A stretch of DNA of 60,464 nt from an uncultured Collinsella sp. (lineage in GTDB: Bacteria > Actinomycetota > Coriobacteriia > Coriobacteriales > Coriobacteriaceae), in assembly GCA_900545665.1 (NCBI GenBank), contig UQZU01000012.1, positions 1 to 60,464 of the forward strand, written 5' to 3'. The notes under the pieces were generated by a model. It was not told where the DNA came from. It worked only from the letters and a program-made list of their open reading frames with translations, and searched no databases. The position numbers were made by a program, and so were the translations under genes. Shown piece after piece: positions 41,795 through 50,500 of this stretch (within the stretch, counting starts at the first letter, position 1; every line of letters begins with the position of its first letter).

Positions 41795-42709
41795 CTAGTG
41801 ATACAGCCCCGGCTGGTAGTGATACTCGTTGCTCACGTGCGGGCACAGCTGCCAAAAGGCGACGGCACTCGCCGCGGCCACGTTGAGCGAATCGACCCCG
41901 TGCGCCATCGGAATACGCACGGCTCGGTCGCAGCCCGCGATAGTCTTGGAGCCCAGGCCGGCACCCTCGGTGCCCATAAAGATCGCCAGGCGATCAACCT
42001 CCTGCAGCGCAGGATCATCCAGCGAAACGGAGTCGTCCGTCAGTGCCATCGCAGCGCACGAAAAACCGGCTTCGTGCAGTGCCGCCAAGCCATCGTGCGG
42101 CCACACACGAGCCTCGCTGCCAATACGCGTCCACGGCACCTGAAACACCGTGCCCATGCTCACGCGGGCCGAGCGACGGTACAGCGGGTCGCAGCACGTC
42201 GGACTGACCAAAATACCGTCGACATTGAGCGCGGCGGCCGAGCGGAAAATCGCACCCACGTTCGTGTGGTCGACAATACCCTCGAGCACGCACACGCGCA
42301 CCGGGCGCTCCCCCGCCGCCTCAACGACGCCACCCAAGAACTCATCAACCGGAATCTGCCGCGGGCGACGAAACGCCGCGAGCGCACCGCGCGTCACGTT
42401 AAAGCCCGTCAGCTGCTCCATGAGTTCCATGGAAGCCACGAACACAGGAACCGGACCTGCGCCCTCGCGCACAACCAGGCGCTCAAACAGCGGCATCATC
42501 TGGTCGAGCCAGCGTTCGCCCAAAAGAAAGCTCACCGGCTCATATCCGGCGCGAACCGCGCGCTCGATAACCTTGGCACTCTCGGCGATAAAGATGCCCT
42601 TTTGCGGCTCTAGCACGCAGCGCAGTTCACGCTCGGTCAGTCGCACGTAGGCATCGAGCCGCTCGTCCTCGAGCGAATCAATTCGCAGAACCTCAACGGC
42701 ATCAGTCAT
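41795..42709 (-). CDS. TrmH/SpoU family RNA 2'-O-methyltransferase
   Basis: The 304-residue protein has an N-terminal substrate-binding domain and a C-terminal SPOUT fold. GIVDHTNVGAIFRSAAAL, IFMGTEGAGL and IPMAHGVDSLNVAAASAVA are the three family motifs. The RNA target is unknown. ATG 42709 has CAGG upstream. The stop at 41795 is followed by a weak hairpin (41711-41730). It lies downstream of folA with about 110 bases between them. Confidence 0.88.
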   Translation of the reverse strand: MTDAVEVLRIDSLEDERLDAYVRLTERELRCVLEPQKGIFIAESAKVIERAVRAGYEPVSFLLGERWLDQMMPLFERLVVREGAGPVPVFVASMELMEQLTGFNVTRGALAAFRRPRQIPVDEFLGGVVEAAGERPVRVCVLEGIVDHTNVGAIFRSAAALNVDGILVSPTCCDPLYRRSARVSMGTVFQVPWTRIGSEARVWPHDGLAALHEAGFSCAAMALTDDSVSLDDPALQEVDRLAIFMGTEGAGLGSKTIAGCDRAVRIPMAHGVDSLNVAAASAVAFWQLCPHVSNEYHYQPGLYH

Positions 42710-42818
42710 AGCAGCCTGCCCGCACCCTTCTTTACAGCACATCTATACCAAACGAGGCGACGCTAAGCGCCGCCCCATACATTCAATCAACCCGATAATA
42801 CCGTTCACGCCAGGCGAT

Positions 42819-43337
42819 TTACGCCTCAACGCGACGATACGTCACGAACTCATAATCGACACCCTCGTCGCCCTCGCCCGAGGCAATCGTGGCAACACCG
42901 CCACGCCACGCAATCTCCCACGCGGGATCGGCGTCCAAATCGGGAAAGTACGTGTCCACGGCATGAGTGCAATGGTCGTGCGTGACCTCGGCCTCGGCGC
43001 AATACGGCAAAAACTGCCGATACACCTCGCCGCCACCGATCACCCAGGCAACGGGCTCATCGGCAACCGCGGCGAGCACCTCGTCGATGCTATGCACCAC
43101 GTCGACGCCCTCGACAGCAAAATCCTCGTCGCGGGTAAGCACGATATTGCGACGGTTCTTGAGTGGACGCCCACCGGGAAAACTCAGCAGCGTCTTGCGT
43201 CCCATGATGACCGGGCAGCCCTTGGTGCAGGCCACAAAATGGCGCATGTCGGCGCGATTGGACACCACCATGTCGCCCTCGCACCCAATGCCCCAATCGT
43301 CACACACGGCAACGATAGCAGATAGCTTACACGTCAT
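42819..43337 (-). CDS. folA: Dihydrofolate reductase
   Basis: The 172-residue protein has the DHFR pattern: LSAIVAVCDDWGIGCEG, ADMRHFVACTKGCPVIMGRKT (catalytic Asp region), WVIGGGEVYRQFLPY and VDTYFPD. It regenerates tetrahydrofolate consumed by ThyA. The ATG at 43337 has AGGTGG upstream and begins 9 bases after the thyA stop, so the two are likely co-transcribed. Confidence 0.92.
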   Translation of the reverse strand: MTCKLSAIVAVCDDWGIGCEGDMVVSNRADMRHFVACTKGCPVIMGRKTLLSFPGGRPLKNRRNIVLTRDEDFAVEGVDVVHSIDEVLAAVADEPVAWVIGGGEVYRQFLPYCAEAEVTHDHCTHAVDTYFPDLDADPAWEIAWRGGVATIASGEGDEGVDYEFVTYRRVEA

Positions 43338-43346
43338 GAGCACCAC

Positions 43347-44195
43347 CTACACCGCAATGGGAATGTTCTTGACCTGCGGGCCGTGCTCATAGCCCTCGAC
43401 GATCAGGTCATCGGTCGTAAACGCATAGAAGTCATGCACATCGGGGTTGAGCGTTACCTTGGGTGCCGCAAACTGCGGACGCTCGATAAGTTCGCGGACA
43501 ATATCGACATGACGGTCGTAAATGTGGGCATCGGCAATCACATGCAGCAGCTCACCGGGAATCATATCGACCGACTGTGCGACCATCATCAACAAGATGG
43601 CGTACTGGCACACATTCCAGTTGTTCGCGGCCAAAATGTCCTGACTGCGCTGGTTGAGAATCATGTTGAGCGTGGGCTTATCGTCCTGCGGGCGCTGCGT
43701 GACGTTATAGGTCACGCTGTAGGCGCACGGATACAGGTGCATCTCGGAAAGGTCGCTGAACACGTACGTGTTGGTCATGATGCGGCGGCTGTACGGCGTA
43801 TGCTTAAGGTCGTACAGCACGCGGTCCATCTGGTCGAAATCGCCCTCGGCATAATGGCTTTTCTGGCCAATTTGGTACCCGTAGGCCTTGCCGATAGAGC
43901 CGGTCTCGTCGGCCCACTCATCCCAAATATGGCTGTTGAGGTCATGTACGTTATTGGACTTCTTTTGATAGATCCACAGGATCTCGTCCATGGCAGACTT
44001 GAGCGCCGTACGACGCAGCGTAAGCGCGGGGAACTCCTCGCGCAGGTCGTAGCGCGCCGTGACGCCAAAGTTTTTAATGGTATAGGCAGGGGTGCCATCC
44101 TCCCACACTGGGCGGACCTTTTGGCCCTCGGTGGTGGTGCCATGGTCCAAGATATCGCGGCACATGGTTACAAACTGTTGATCAGCCTTGCTCAT
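43347..44195 (-). CDS. thyA: Thymidylate synthase (ThyA type)
   Basis: The 282-residue protein has the ThyA folate and dUMP motifs. SRRIMTNTYVFS contains the paired arginines, MHLYPCAYSVTYNVTQ carries the catalytic Cys, and NQRSQDILAANNWNVCQYAI and HVIADAHIYDRHVD complete the site. The residue after the catalytic Cys is Ala, where E. coli-type enzymes have His; this Cys-Ala form occurs in some Firmicute enzymes. The start ATG 44195 has AGGAGGG upstream. It faces the divergent DUF134-NifX gene. Confidence 0.94.
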   Translation of the reverse strand: MSKADQQFVTMCRDILDHGTTTEGQKVRPVWEDGTPAYTIKNFGVTARYDLREEFPALTLRRTALKSAMDEILWIYQKKSNNVHDLNSHIWDEWADETGSIGKAYGYQIGQKSHYAEGDFDQMDRVLYDLKHTPYSRRIMTNTYVFSDLSEMHLYPCAYSVTYNVTQRPQDDKPTLNMILNQRSQDILAANNWNVCQYAILLMMVAQSVDMIPGELLHVIADAHIYDRHVDIVRELIERPQFAAPKVTLNPDVHDFYAFTTDDLIVEGYEHGPQVKNIPIAV

Positions 44196-44280
44196 TGACC
44201 CTCCTGTCAGTCGCCTACAAGCGAGATTCATTGTAGCCCAGGCGCACGCGGCCCCACAGCCCAAACATAAGCGCTCATTT

Positions 44281-44296
44281 TCTGACATATGACAGA
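44281..44296. promoter_or_regulatory. Operator 1 upstream of the DUF134-NifX gene
   Basis: TCTGACATATGACAGA is palindromic except at the base flanking the CATATG core. Its centre lies 53 bases from the centre of operator 2, about five helical turns. It lies upstream of the -35 of the DUF134-NifX promoter and about 85 bases from the divergent thyA start. Confidence 0.7.
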
Positions 44297-44302
44297 AATT
44301 CC

Positions 44303-44330
44303 TTGCGCAAATCTGCACGTTCGCTATTCT
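44303..44330 (+). promoter_or_regulatory. Promoter of the DUF134-NifX gene
   Basis: TTGCGC (-35, 44303-44308) and TATTCT (-10, 44325-44330) lie 16 bases apart. One operator is upstream and the other overlaps the predicted start region, a classic repressible arrangement. Confidence 0.55.
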
Positions 44331-44335
44331 ATTGT

Positions 44336-44347
44336 TGACATATGTCA
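44336..44347. promoter_or_regulatory. Operator 2 upstream of the DUF134-NifX gene
   Basis: TGACATATGTCA is a perfect 12-base palindrome, and it shares the CATATG core and flanks with operator 1. Confidence 0.72.
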
Positions 44348-44361
44348 GATAAGGAGTGCGC

Positions 44362-45075
44362 ATGGCAGGAAGACGCGAAAAATTACGCCGTGTTGGGATC
44401 ATCCCCGAATATCGCGGCTTTACCCCAGACGGCCTTGCCAGCGGAGACGCCATCGATATGACAGTCGACGAGCTTGAGGTGCTACGCCTGTGCGACCTGG
44501 AAGGTCTCAACCAAGAGGCGGTCGCCCAGCAGATGGGCATCGCTCGCGCAACGGTGGCGGCCATTTGCAGCCGCGCGCATCGCAAGGTGGCCGATGCGCT
44601 GGTCAACGGACGAGCGCTCGTCATCGAGGGCGGCAATATCACGTACTCCCCCATCGCCACGACGACGGCCGCATGGCCAGCAAAGGAGGTCGGCACCATG
44701 AGGGTGGCAACGACGTACGACAACGGCAACATCTTTATGCACTTTGGCCGCAGCGAGCAGTTCAAGATCTACGACATCCAGGATGGCAAGGTGCTCAACG
44801 AGCAGGTCGTAGGCACCGGTGGCACCGGCCACGGCGCCTTGGCGGGCCTGCTTGCCAACGGTGGCGTTGACACGCTCATTTGCGGCGGTATCGGCGGCGG
44901 CGCTATCAACGCGCTTGCCCAAGCCGGCATCACGGTCTATGCGGGCGCCCAGGGCAGCTGCAATGCCTGCGTCGAGGCCCTCATTGCCGGCACGCTCGCA
45001 CAGAACGGCGAGGCCACCTGCGGCTGCCACGGTCACCACGACCATGACGGGCACGAAGGCTGCGGCTGCCACTAG
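44362..45075 (+). CDS. DUF134-NifX/NifB fusion protein with His/Cys-rich tail
   Basis: The 237-residue protein joins three parts. Residues 1-95 are a DUF134 helix-turn-helix domain (TPDGLASGDAIDMTVDELEV, GLNQEAVAQQMGIARATVAA, HRKVADALVNG). Residues 113-215 are a NifX/NifB-type cofactor-binding domain (RVATTYDNGNIFMHFGRSEQ, GGTGHGALAGLLANGG, CNACVEALIAG). The last 20 or so residues are a Cys/His-rich tail (CGCHGHHDHDGHEGCGCH). AAGGAG lies before ATG 44362. A strong AAAGGAGG lies before ATG 44698, which would start the NifX-type part alone. A role in metal or cofactor sensing and autoregulation is inferred. Confidence 0.82.
   Translation: MAGRREKLRRVGIIPEYRGFTPDGLASGDAIDMTVDELEVLRLCDLEGLNQEAVAQQMGIARATVAAICSRAHRKVADALVNGRALVIEGGNITYSPIATTTAAWPAKEVGTMRVATTYDNGNIFMHFGRSEQFKIYDIQDGKVLNEQVVGTGGTGHGALAGLLANGGVDTLICGGIGGGAINALAQAGITVYAGAQGSCNACVEALIAGTLAQNGEATCGCHGHHDHDGHEGCGCH
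44681..44700 (+). promoter_or_regulatory. Internal ribosome binding site for the NifX-type domain
   Basis: AAAGGAGG is followed by ATG 44698 at good spacing inside the fusion gene, at the start of the NifX-type domain. Two protein forms may be made from one mRNA. Confidence 0.6.
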
Positions 45076-45131
45076 CGGCAAGCACCTCGTCGAGAACGCG
45101 CTTCCACGCGTGCGACAACCAGCGAACAAAC

Positions 45132-45171
45132 GGCGAAGGCCGCCTGGAATACCATCCAGGCGGCCTTCGCC
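45132..45171. terminator. Long hairpin between convergent DUF134-NifX and ffh
   Basis: GGCGAAGGCCGCCTGG (45132-45147) pairs perfectly with CCAGGCGGCCTTCGCC (45156-45171), a 16-bp stem with 8-base loop. T-runs on either side are weak. It is likely a bidirectional barrier. Confidence 0.75.
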
Positions 45172-45191
45172 ATACACGACTCAACTAGTCG

Positions 45192-46667
45192 TTACTTCTT
45201 GTTGCGCATCTGCGCTTCCATCTGGCGCAGCAGGTCCATATCGGACTTGGGGCCGCCCGTTCCCAGGCCGCCCATGCCGCCCAGCCCCATGGCATCCAGA
45301 CCGGGAATATTGGGCATGCGCATCTTTTTGCCCTTCTTACCCTTCTTGCCCTTCTTGCCGCCGGCCTGCGCCTGATTGGCCATCGTGCGCATGCGGCCCA
45401 TCATCTTGTTCATCTCGCCCCACTGCTTCATAAGGCTATTGACCTCGGTGGGGGTCACGCCGGCGCCCTTGGCAATGCGGGCACGGCGCTGACCGTTGAT
45501 GATGGAGGGGCGAAGGCGCTCCTCCTTGGTCATCGACATGATGATGGCCTCGTTCTTGTCAAAGATGCCCTCGTCCAGGTTGCCGCCCATCTGGTTGAGC
45601 GCGCGCTGACCACCGGGAAGCATGCCCAGAATGCCCTTCATGCCGCCCATCTTCTTGACGGCCTTCATCTGGTCGAGCATGTCGTTCATGGTAAAGCCCT
45701 CGCGCAGCATACGCTCGGCAGCCTCGAGCTGCTCGGCGTCGGCTGCCTCCTGGGCCTTCTCGATAATGCCGACAACGTCGCCCATACCCAGAATGCGCTT
45801 GGCCATACGATCGGGGTAGAACGGCTCCAGCGAATCGGGCTTCTCGCCCATGCTCACAAACTTGATGGGCTTGCCGGTCACCTGGCGCACGGAAAGCGCG
45901 CCGCCGCCACGGGCGTCGCCATCGAGCTTGGAGATGATCACGCCGTCAAAGTCGGTGCGCTCGGCGAAGGTCGAGACGACGTTGACGATATCCTGACCGG
46001 TCATGGCATCAACGACCATCAGCACCTGATCGGGCTTGACGGCCTTCTTGATGTCGACGGCCTCCTGCATCATCTGCTCGTCGATCTGAAGACGGCCGGC
46101 GGTATCGACGATCACCACGTCGCGCAGGTGGTCAACGGCCTCCTGGATGGCGCCCTTGGCGATATCGACCGGGTGCGCACCGTCGCCGCGGAAGACCGGT
46201 ACGCCGATCTCGCCACCGAGCGTGGCCAGCTGGTCGGCAGCGGCGGGACGATAGACGTCGCACGCGGCGAGCAGCGGCGAGCGGCCCTGCTTCTTGAGCA
46301 GGTAGGCCAGCTTTACGGCCGCCGTGGTCTTACCGGAGCCCTGCAAGCCCACGAGCATGATGACATTGGGAATGCGGTTGCTAAAGACGAGCTTGCTCTC
46401 GGTGGAGCCGAGCATCTCGGTGAGCTCGTCGAGCACGATCTTGACGACGTTTTGCGCCGGCGACAGCGACTCCATGACCTCGGCGGTCATGCAGCGCTCC
46501 TTGGTCTTGGCGACGAACTCCTTGACGACCTTAAAGTTAACGTCGGCCTCGAGCAGCGCCATGCGGATGTCGCGCATGGCCGAGGTGACATCGGCCTCGG
46601 TCAGCTTACCCTTGCCGCGCAGGCGGTCAAATGTGTCGTTGAGGCGATCGCTCAGAGAATCAAACAC
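45192..46667 (-). CDS. ffh: Signal recognition particle protein Ffh
   Basis: The 491-residue SRP54 has an NG domain with GLQGSGKTTAAVKLA, DTAGRLQIDEQMM and KPIKFVSMGEKPDSLEPFY. The methionine-rich M domain ends in a repeated GKKGKKGKKGKK stretch and a Gly/Met tail. It targets membrane and secreted proteins together with FtsY. The start is GTG 46667 with AAGGAG upstream, which begins right after the ftsY stop. The smc-ftsY-ffh order is conserved. Confidence 0.96.
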   Translation of the reverse strand: MFDSLSDRLNDTFDRLRGKGKLTEADVTSAMRDIRMALLEADVNFKVVKEFVAKTKERCMTAEVMESLSPAQNVVKIVLDELTEMLGSTESKLVFSNRIPNVIMLVGLQGSGKTTAAVKLAYLLKKQGRSPLLAACDVYRPAAADQLATLGGEIGVPVFRGDGAHPVDIAKGAIQEAVDHLRDVVIVDTAGRLQIDEQMMQEAVDIKKAVKPDQVLMVVDAMTGQDIVNVVSTFAERTDFDGVIISKLDGDARGGGALSVRQVTGKPIKFVSMGEKPDSLEPFYPDRMAKRILGMGDVVGIIEKAQEAADAEQLEAAERMLREGFTMNDMLDQMKAVKKMGGMKGILGMLPGGQRALNQMGGNLDEGIFDKNEAIIMSMTKEERLRPSIINGQRRARIAKGAGVTPTEVNSLMKQWGEMNKMMGRMRTMANQAQAGGKKGKKGKKGKKMRMPNIPGLDAMGLGGMGGLGTGGPKSDMDLLRQMEAQMRNKK

Positions 46668-46677
46668 TAGTCACTCC

Positions 46678-47595
46678 TTAGTTGGACTCGCCCACCAGGG
46701 CGCGGCAGAAATCTTTGGCATTAAATTCCTGCAGGTCATCGACCTGCTCGCCCACGCCGATGCGCAGGATGGGAAGCTTGAGCTTCTCGGCCACGGCCAT
46801 GGCGATACCGCCCTTTGCCGTGCCGTCGAGCTTTGTCATGATAATACCGTCCAGGCCAAGCGCCTCGTTAAACTCGAGCGCCTGGTTCAGACCGTTTTGG
46901 CCCGTCGCGGCATCGATCACAAGCACGACCGAGACCGGCATGGGACCGGCGGCCATATTGGCGGCGCGCTTACGGGTCACATTGACCACCTTGGCGAGCT
47001 CGCGCATGAGCTCGGGGCTCGTGTGCAGACGGCCGGCGGTATCGATGAGCACCAGGTCGCTGCCGCGCCTATCGGCCTCGTCGAGCACGTCGTAGCAAAC
47101 ACTTGCCGGGTCGGAGCCGCGATCGCGCTTGATGACGGGAACGCCGGCGCGCTGGCCCCACACATCAAGCTGCTCGATGGCGGCGGCGCGGAAGGTGTCG
47201 GCCGAACCGATCACCACGTTCTTGCCGCGGGCAGCCATGGCGCTCGCGATCTTACCGACCGTCGTGGTCTTGCCGGCACCGTTGATGCCCACAAACAGCA
47301 CGCAGCTCGGCGTATCGGAGAACGGATCGCGCTCGATGGGCACAAAGTGCTGCTCAAGCTGCTCGGCCAGAGCGCGGCGAAGCTGCGGAGCGGTCTTGAG
47401 GTTCTTCTTGGCCGCGGCATCGCGCAGGTCATCGGAGACCTTGATAGCGACCTCGGCGCCCATGTCACCCATGACGAGGGTGTCCTCCAGGTCCTCCCAA
47501 AAATCCTCGTCGACCTCGCCGCCAAAGTAGAAGACCTCGTTGAGGGCCTCGCGGCTGCGCTCAAGTCCGCGCGAGAGAGCATCGAAGAATCCCAT
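46678..47595 (-). CDS. ftsY: Signal recognition particle receptor FtsY
   Basis: The 305-residue SRP receptor has the NG domain only, with GINGAGKTTTVGKIA, IGSADTFRAAAIEQL, LIDTAGRLHTS and KLDGTAKGGIAM. The long acidic N-terminal domain of E. coli FtsY is missing, as in many Gram-positives. It overlaps the smc stop by 1 base (TAATG) and is followed directly by ffh. Confidence 0.96.
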   Translation of the reverse strand: MGFFDALSRGLERSREALNEVFYFGGEVDEDFWEDLEDTLVMGDMGAEVAIKVSDDLRDAAAKKNLKTAPQLRRALAEQLEQHFVPIERDPFSDTPSCVLFVGINGAGKTTTVGKIASAMAARGKNVVIGSADTFRAAAIEQLDVWGQRAGVPVIKRDRGSDPASVCYDVLDEADRRGSDLVLIDTAGRLHTSPELMRELAKVVNVTRKRAANMAAGPMPVSVVLVIDAATGQNGLNQALEFNEALGLDGIIMTKLDGTAKGGIAMAVAEKLKLPILRIGVGEQVDDLQEFNAKDFCRALVGESN

Positions 47596-50500
47596 TATGC
47601 ATTCACGACCTTTCCGGTTTCGCGATCGAGTTTTTGCGAGACGACGCGACTGACGCCGTCGGCTTGCATCGAGACGCCATAGAGGACGTCAGCGTCCTCC
47701 ATAGTACGGCGCTGATGCGAGATAACCAAGAGCTGCGTATCGGAACGCAACACATCGAGCGCGCCGATGAGCTTGGACAGGTTGGCGTCATCGAGCGCCG
47801 CCTCGACCTCGTCCAGCACATAGAACGGCACCGTGCGCGTGCGATACACGGCAAAGAGCAGGGCGAGCGCCGTCAGACTCTTCTCGCCGCCCGACATGAG
47901 CATCATCTTGGTGATGCGCTTGCCGCGCGGCTGCGCCACGACCTCGATACCCGTCTCGGCAGGATGCTCGGGATCGGTCATCTCCAGATGAGCCTGGCCG
48001 CCCGGGAAGAGCATAGCGAAGATCTCGCGGAAGTTCGCGTCGACCTTCTCAAACGTCACCAGGAAGGCCTTCCGCATCTTGCGATCAATGGCCACCGTGA
48101 TCTTGGTGAGCGCCTTGCGCGCGCTCTCCAGATCGGCCAGCTGCTCCTCGATGTAGTCGGCACGGCGCTTGAGCTGCTCGTACTCCTCCATGGCAACTTG
48201 GTTAACGGGACCAAGGTTGTTGATCTGGCGCACAAGCTGGTTGAGTTCGCGCTCGGCGGCATCGCGGTCTTTGGGCGCCGGAAGCATGAGCGCTTCCTCG
48301 AGCACCGTCGTGCCATCGGCGGTAATGGCCTTGATGGCAGCCTCGACCTGCACCTCGAGCTTGCCACGCGCGACCTTGAACTCGTTTTGCGTGGCGGAGG
48401 CGGTATCGACTCGCTCCTTAGCGCGGGCAACCTCTGCTTTGGCATCCTCGATGGTCTTCTTGAGCGAAGCGGAGTCCGCCTCCTCCAGAGAGGCCTGGTC
48501 ACGCAGGCGCGCTGCCCAATCCGACGCGCGTTCCAACAGGGCAGAATAGCGTTCGTGCATGGGATCGACGCGCAGGCGCAGCAGCTCGAGCGAGCGCGAA
48601 GCCTGGCGTGTTCCGCGGATACGACGGTCGATGCCCTCAAGACGATGCTCCAGGTCGGGCACGCGGCCCTTCAGCGAACGCAGGCGTTCGCTCGTCTGGG
48701 CTAGGCGAACCTTGGCGTCGGCGAGCTTGCCGGCAGCCTCGGAATCGTCACGGCGAACGCGGTCGAGTTCGTCGTTGGCCTCGGCAATCTGCAACCCCAG
48801 ATTGCTTGCCTGCGCGCGAGCCTCGTCACGCGAACGGGTGAGCTCGTCAACCCGCGGGCGCGCAGCGCGAACGGCTTCGGAGGCCTGCTCGCGGCGCTTG
48901 GAGATCCGCACGCGCTCGGCCTCGGCATTGTTAGCGCTTTGCTCCAGGCGGCCGATCTCGGAGAGCAGCGAGCGGCGCTCGCCCTCAAGACGGGCGATCT
49001 CGCCGGCGGCATCGCCCTCAGCGGCACGCGCTTCCTCAACGGCAGCATTGGCCTCGACGACTTGATCCGACACATGCTCAAACACGGCAGCCAGATCGGG
49101 CTCCAGGCCCTCCAGCTCGCGAATGCGACGCTTGCGCTCCAGCGCACCCGAAGCCTCGCCGGCATCGAGGCCCACGCGCACCAGGCCGCCGCAGGCGACG
49201 CGGGCGCCATCGGGGGTCACGTAAGTCACGCCGTCAACGACCGGCGCCGACAGCGCGGCAGCGAGATCGTCCACTACGTAATATCCGCCGAGCAACGCCT
49301 CGACGACGGGACCGTAGCCTGCGCGAACGGACAGATGATCAACTAGACGGGTACCGGCAGCGCCCTCGGCGGCAGCAGAGCCGCTCACGCCGCGCGCCAC
49401 CAGCAGCGCCTCGCCCGAGGCCTTCTTCTGGTCCAGAGCGGCACGACCGGCACGCTCAAGCGCGGACGTATCGTCGAACAGCAGCGCATCAATATCGCCG
49501 GCAAGTAGCTGCTCCACCAGGCCCTCAAGCTCGCGCGGGGCCTCGAGCACGTCGCCCAGACGACCCGAGACATCGTCGCCCAGCGCACCCACCAGACGGC
49601 TCACGAGCGGCGAGCTGTCGGCCATGCGGGCATCGAGTTTCTTTTGGCTGGCAAGCTCCGAGCGCACCTCGGACAGCTTGTTGCGCGCCTCACTCTCACG
49701 ATTACGCAGGTCCTTCAGGGCCGCGCGTGCCGTCTCGGTGGCCTCACGCGCATCGACCTGGGCCTGGCGCGCTTCCTCAAGAGCACCCTCAAGCTCCTCT
49801 GCGCGGTTGCGACGGCTCTCGAGCGAGGCCGTGACCTCCTCGAGCTGTTCATCGATCTGCTCCAGGCGCGAGGCATACATGTTGTCCTCGACCTCGGCAT
49901 TGCTCAAGGAATCCTTCACCTTGGCGAGCTCGAGCGCGGCGTTATCGGCCACGCGCTGCACATCGCGTTGCTCACGCGTAAGCTGCGAAATCTGATTGTC
50001 GAGCGCCACGCGCCGCTCGTGGAGCTCAGCGGCGGCAGGACCAGCGGCGTCAACGTCCTCCTGGGCCTGCATGTGCGCACCGGTCACTTCCTCAAGCTGC
50101 GCATGCGCGTCCTCGAGCTCCTCGACCACGCGACGTCGCTGATGTTCGGAGCTCGAAATCTGCCCGCGCATGTCAGACAGGCGCGACACCATGTTGTGGC
50201 CCTTTTCCTCGAGCAGGCGCATGTCGGAGTTAATGCGGCCGACCACATCTTGCATATGACGGCGCTGCTCGCCCAGGTCGCCCACAAACAGGCCCTTTTC
50301 CTCGAGCATGACCTGGAGCTTCTCGAGCTCGCGCTCCTTTTCGCCCAAGCGGTACTGCGCAAGCTCAAGCTCGGCCGCGCCCTCCTTGGAGCGGCTCTCC
50401 AGGTCGTTCCACTGCGACTGCAGCGAACGCAGCTCATCGACGGCCAGTATCTGCGTAAGCTCGTTCGCGCGCGAGGACAACTCTTTGTACTTGCGCGCAC

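Noticed and set aside
44198..44765. N-terminal extension of thyA to 44765
   Set aside because: The extension is not ThyA-like, overlaps the divergent gene and its promoter, and an AGGAGGG directly precedes ATG 44195.
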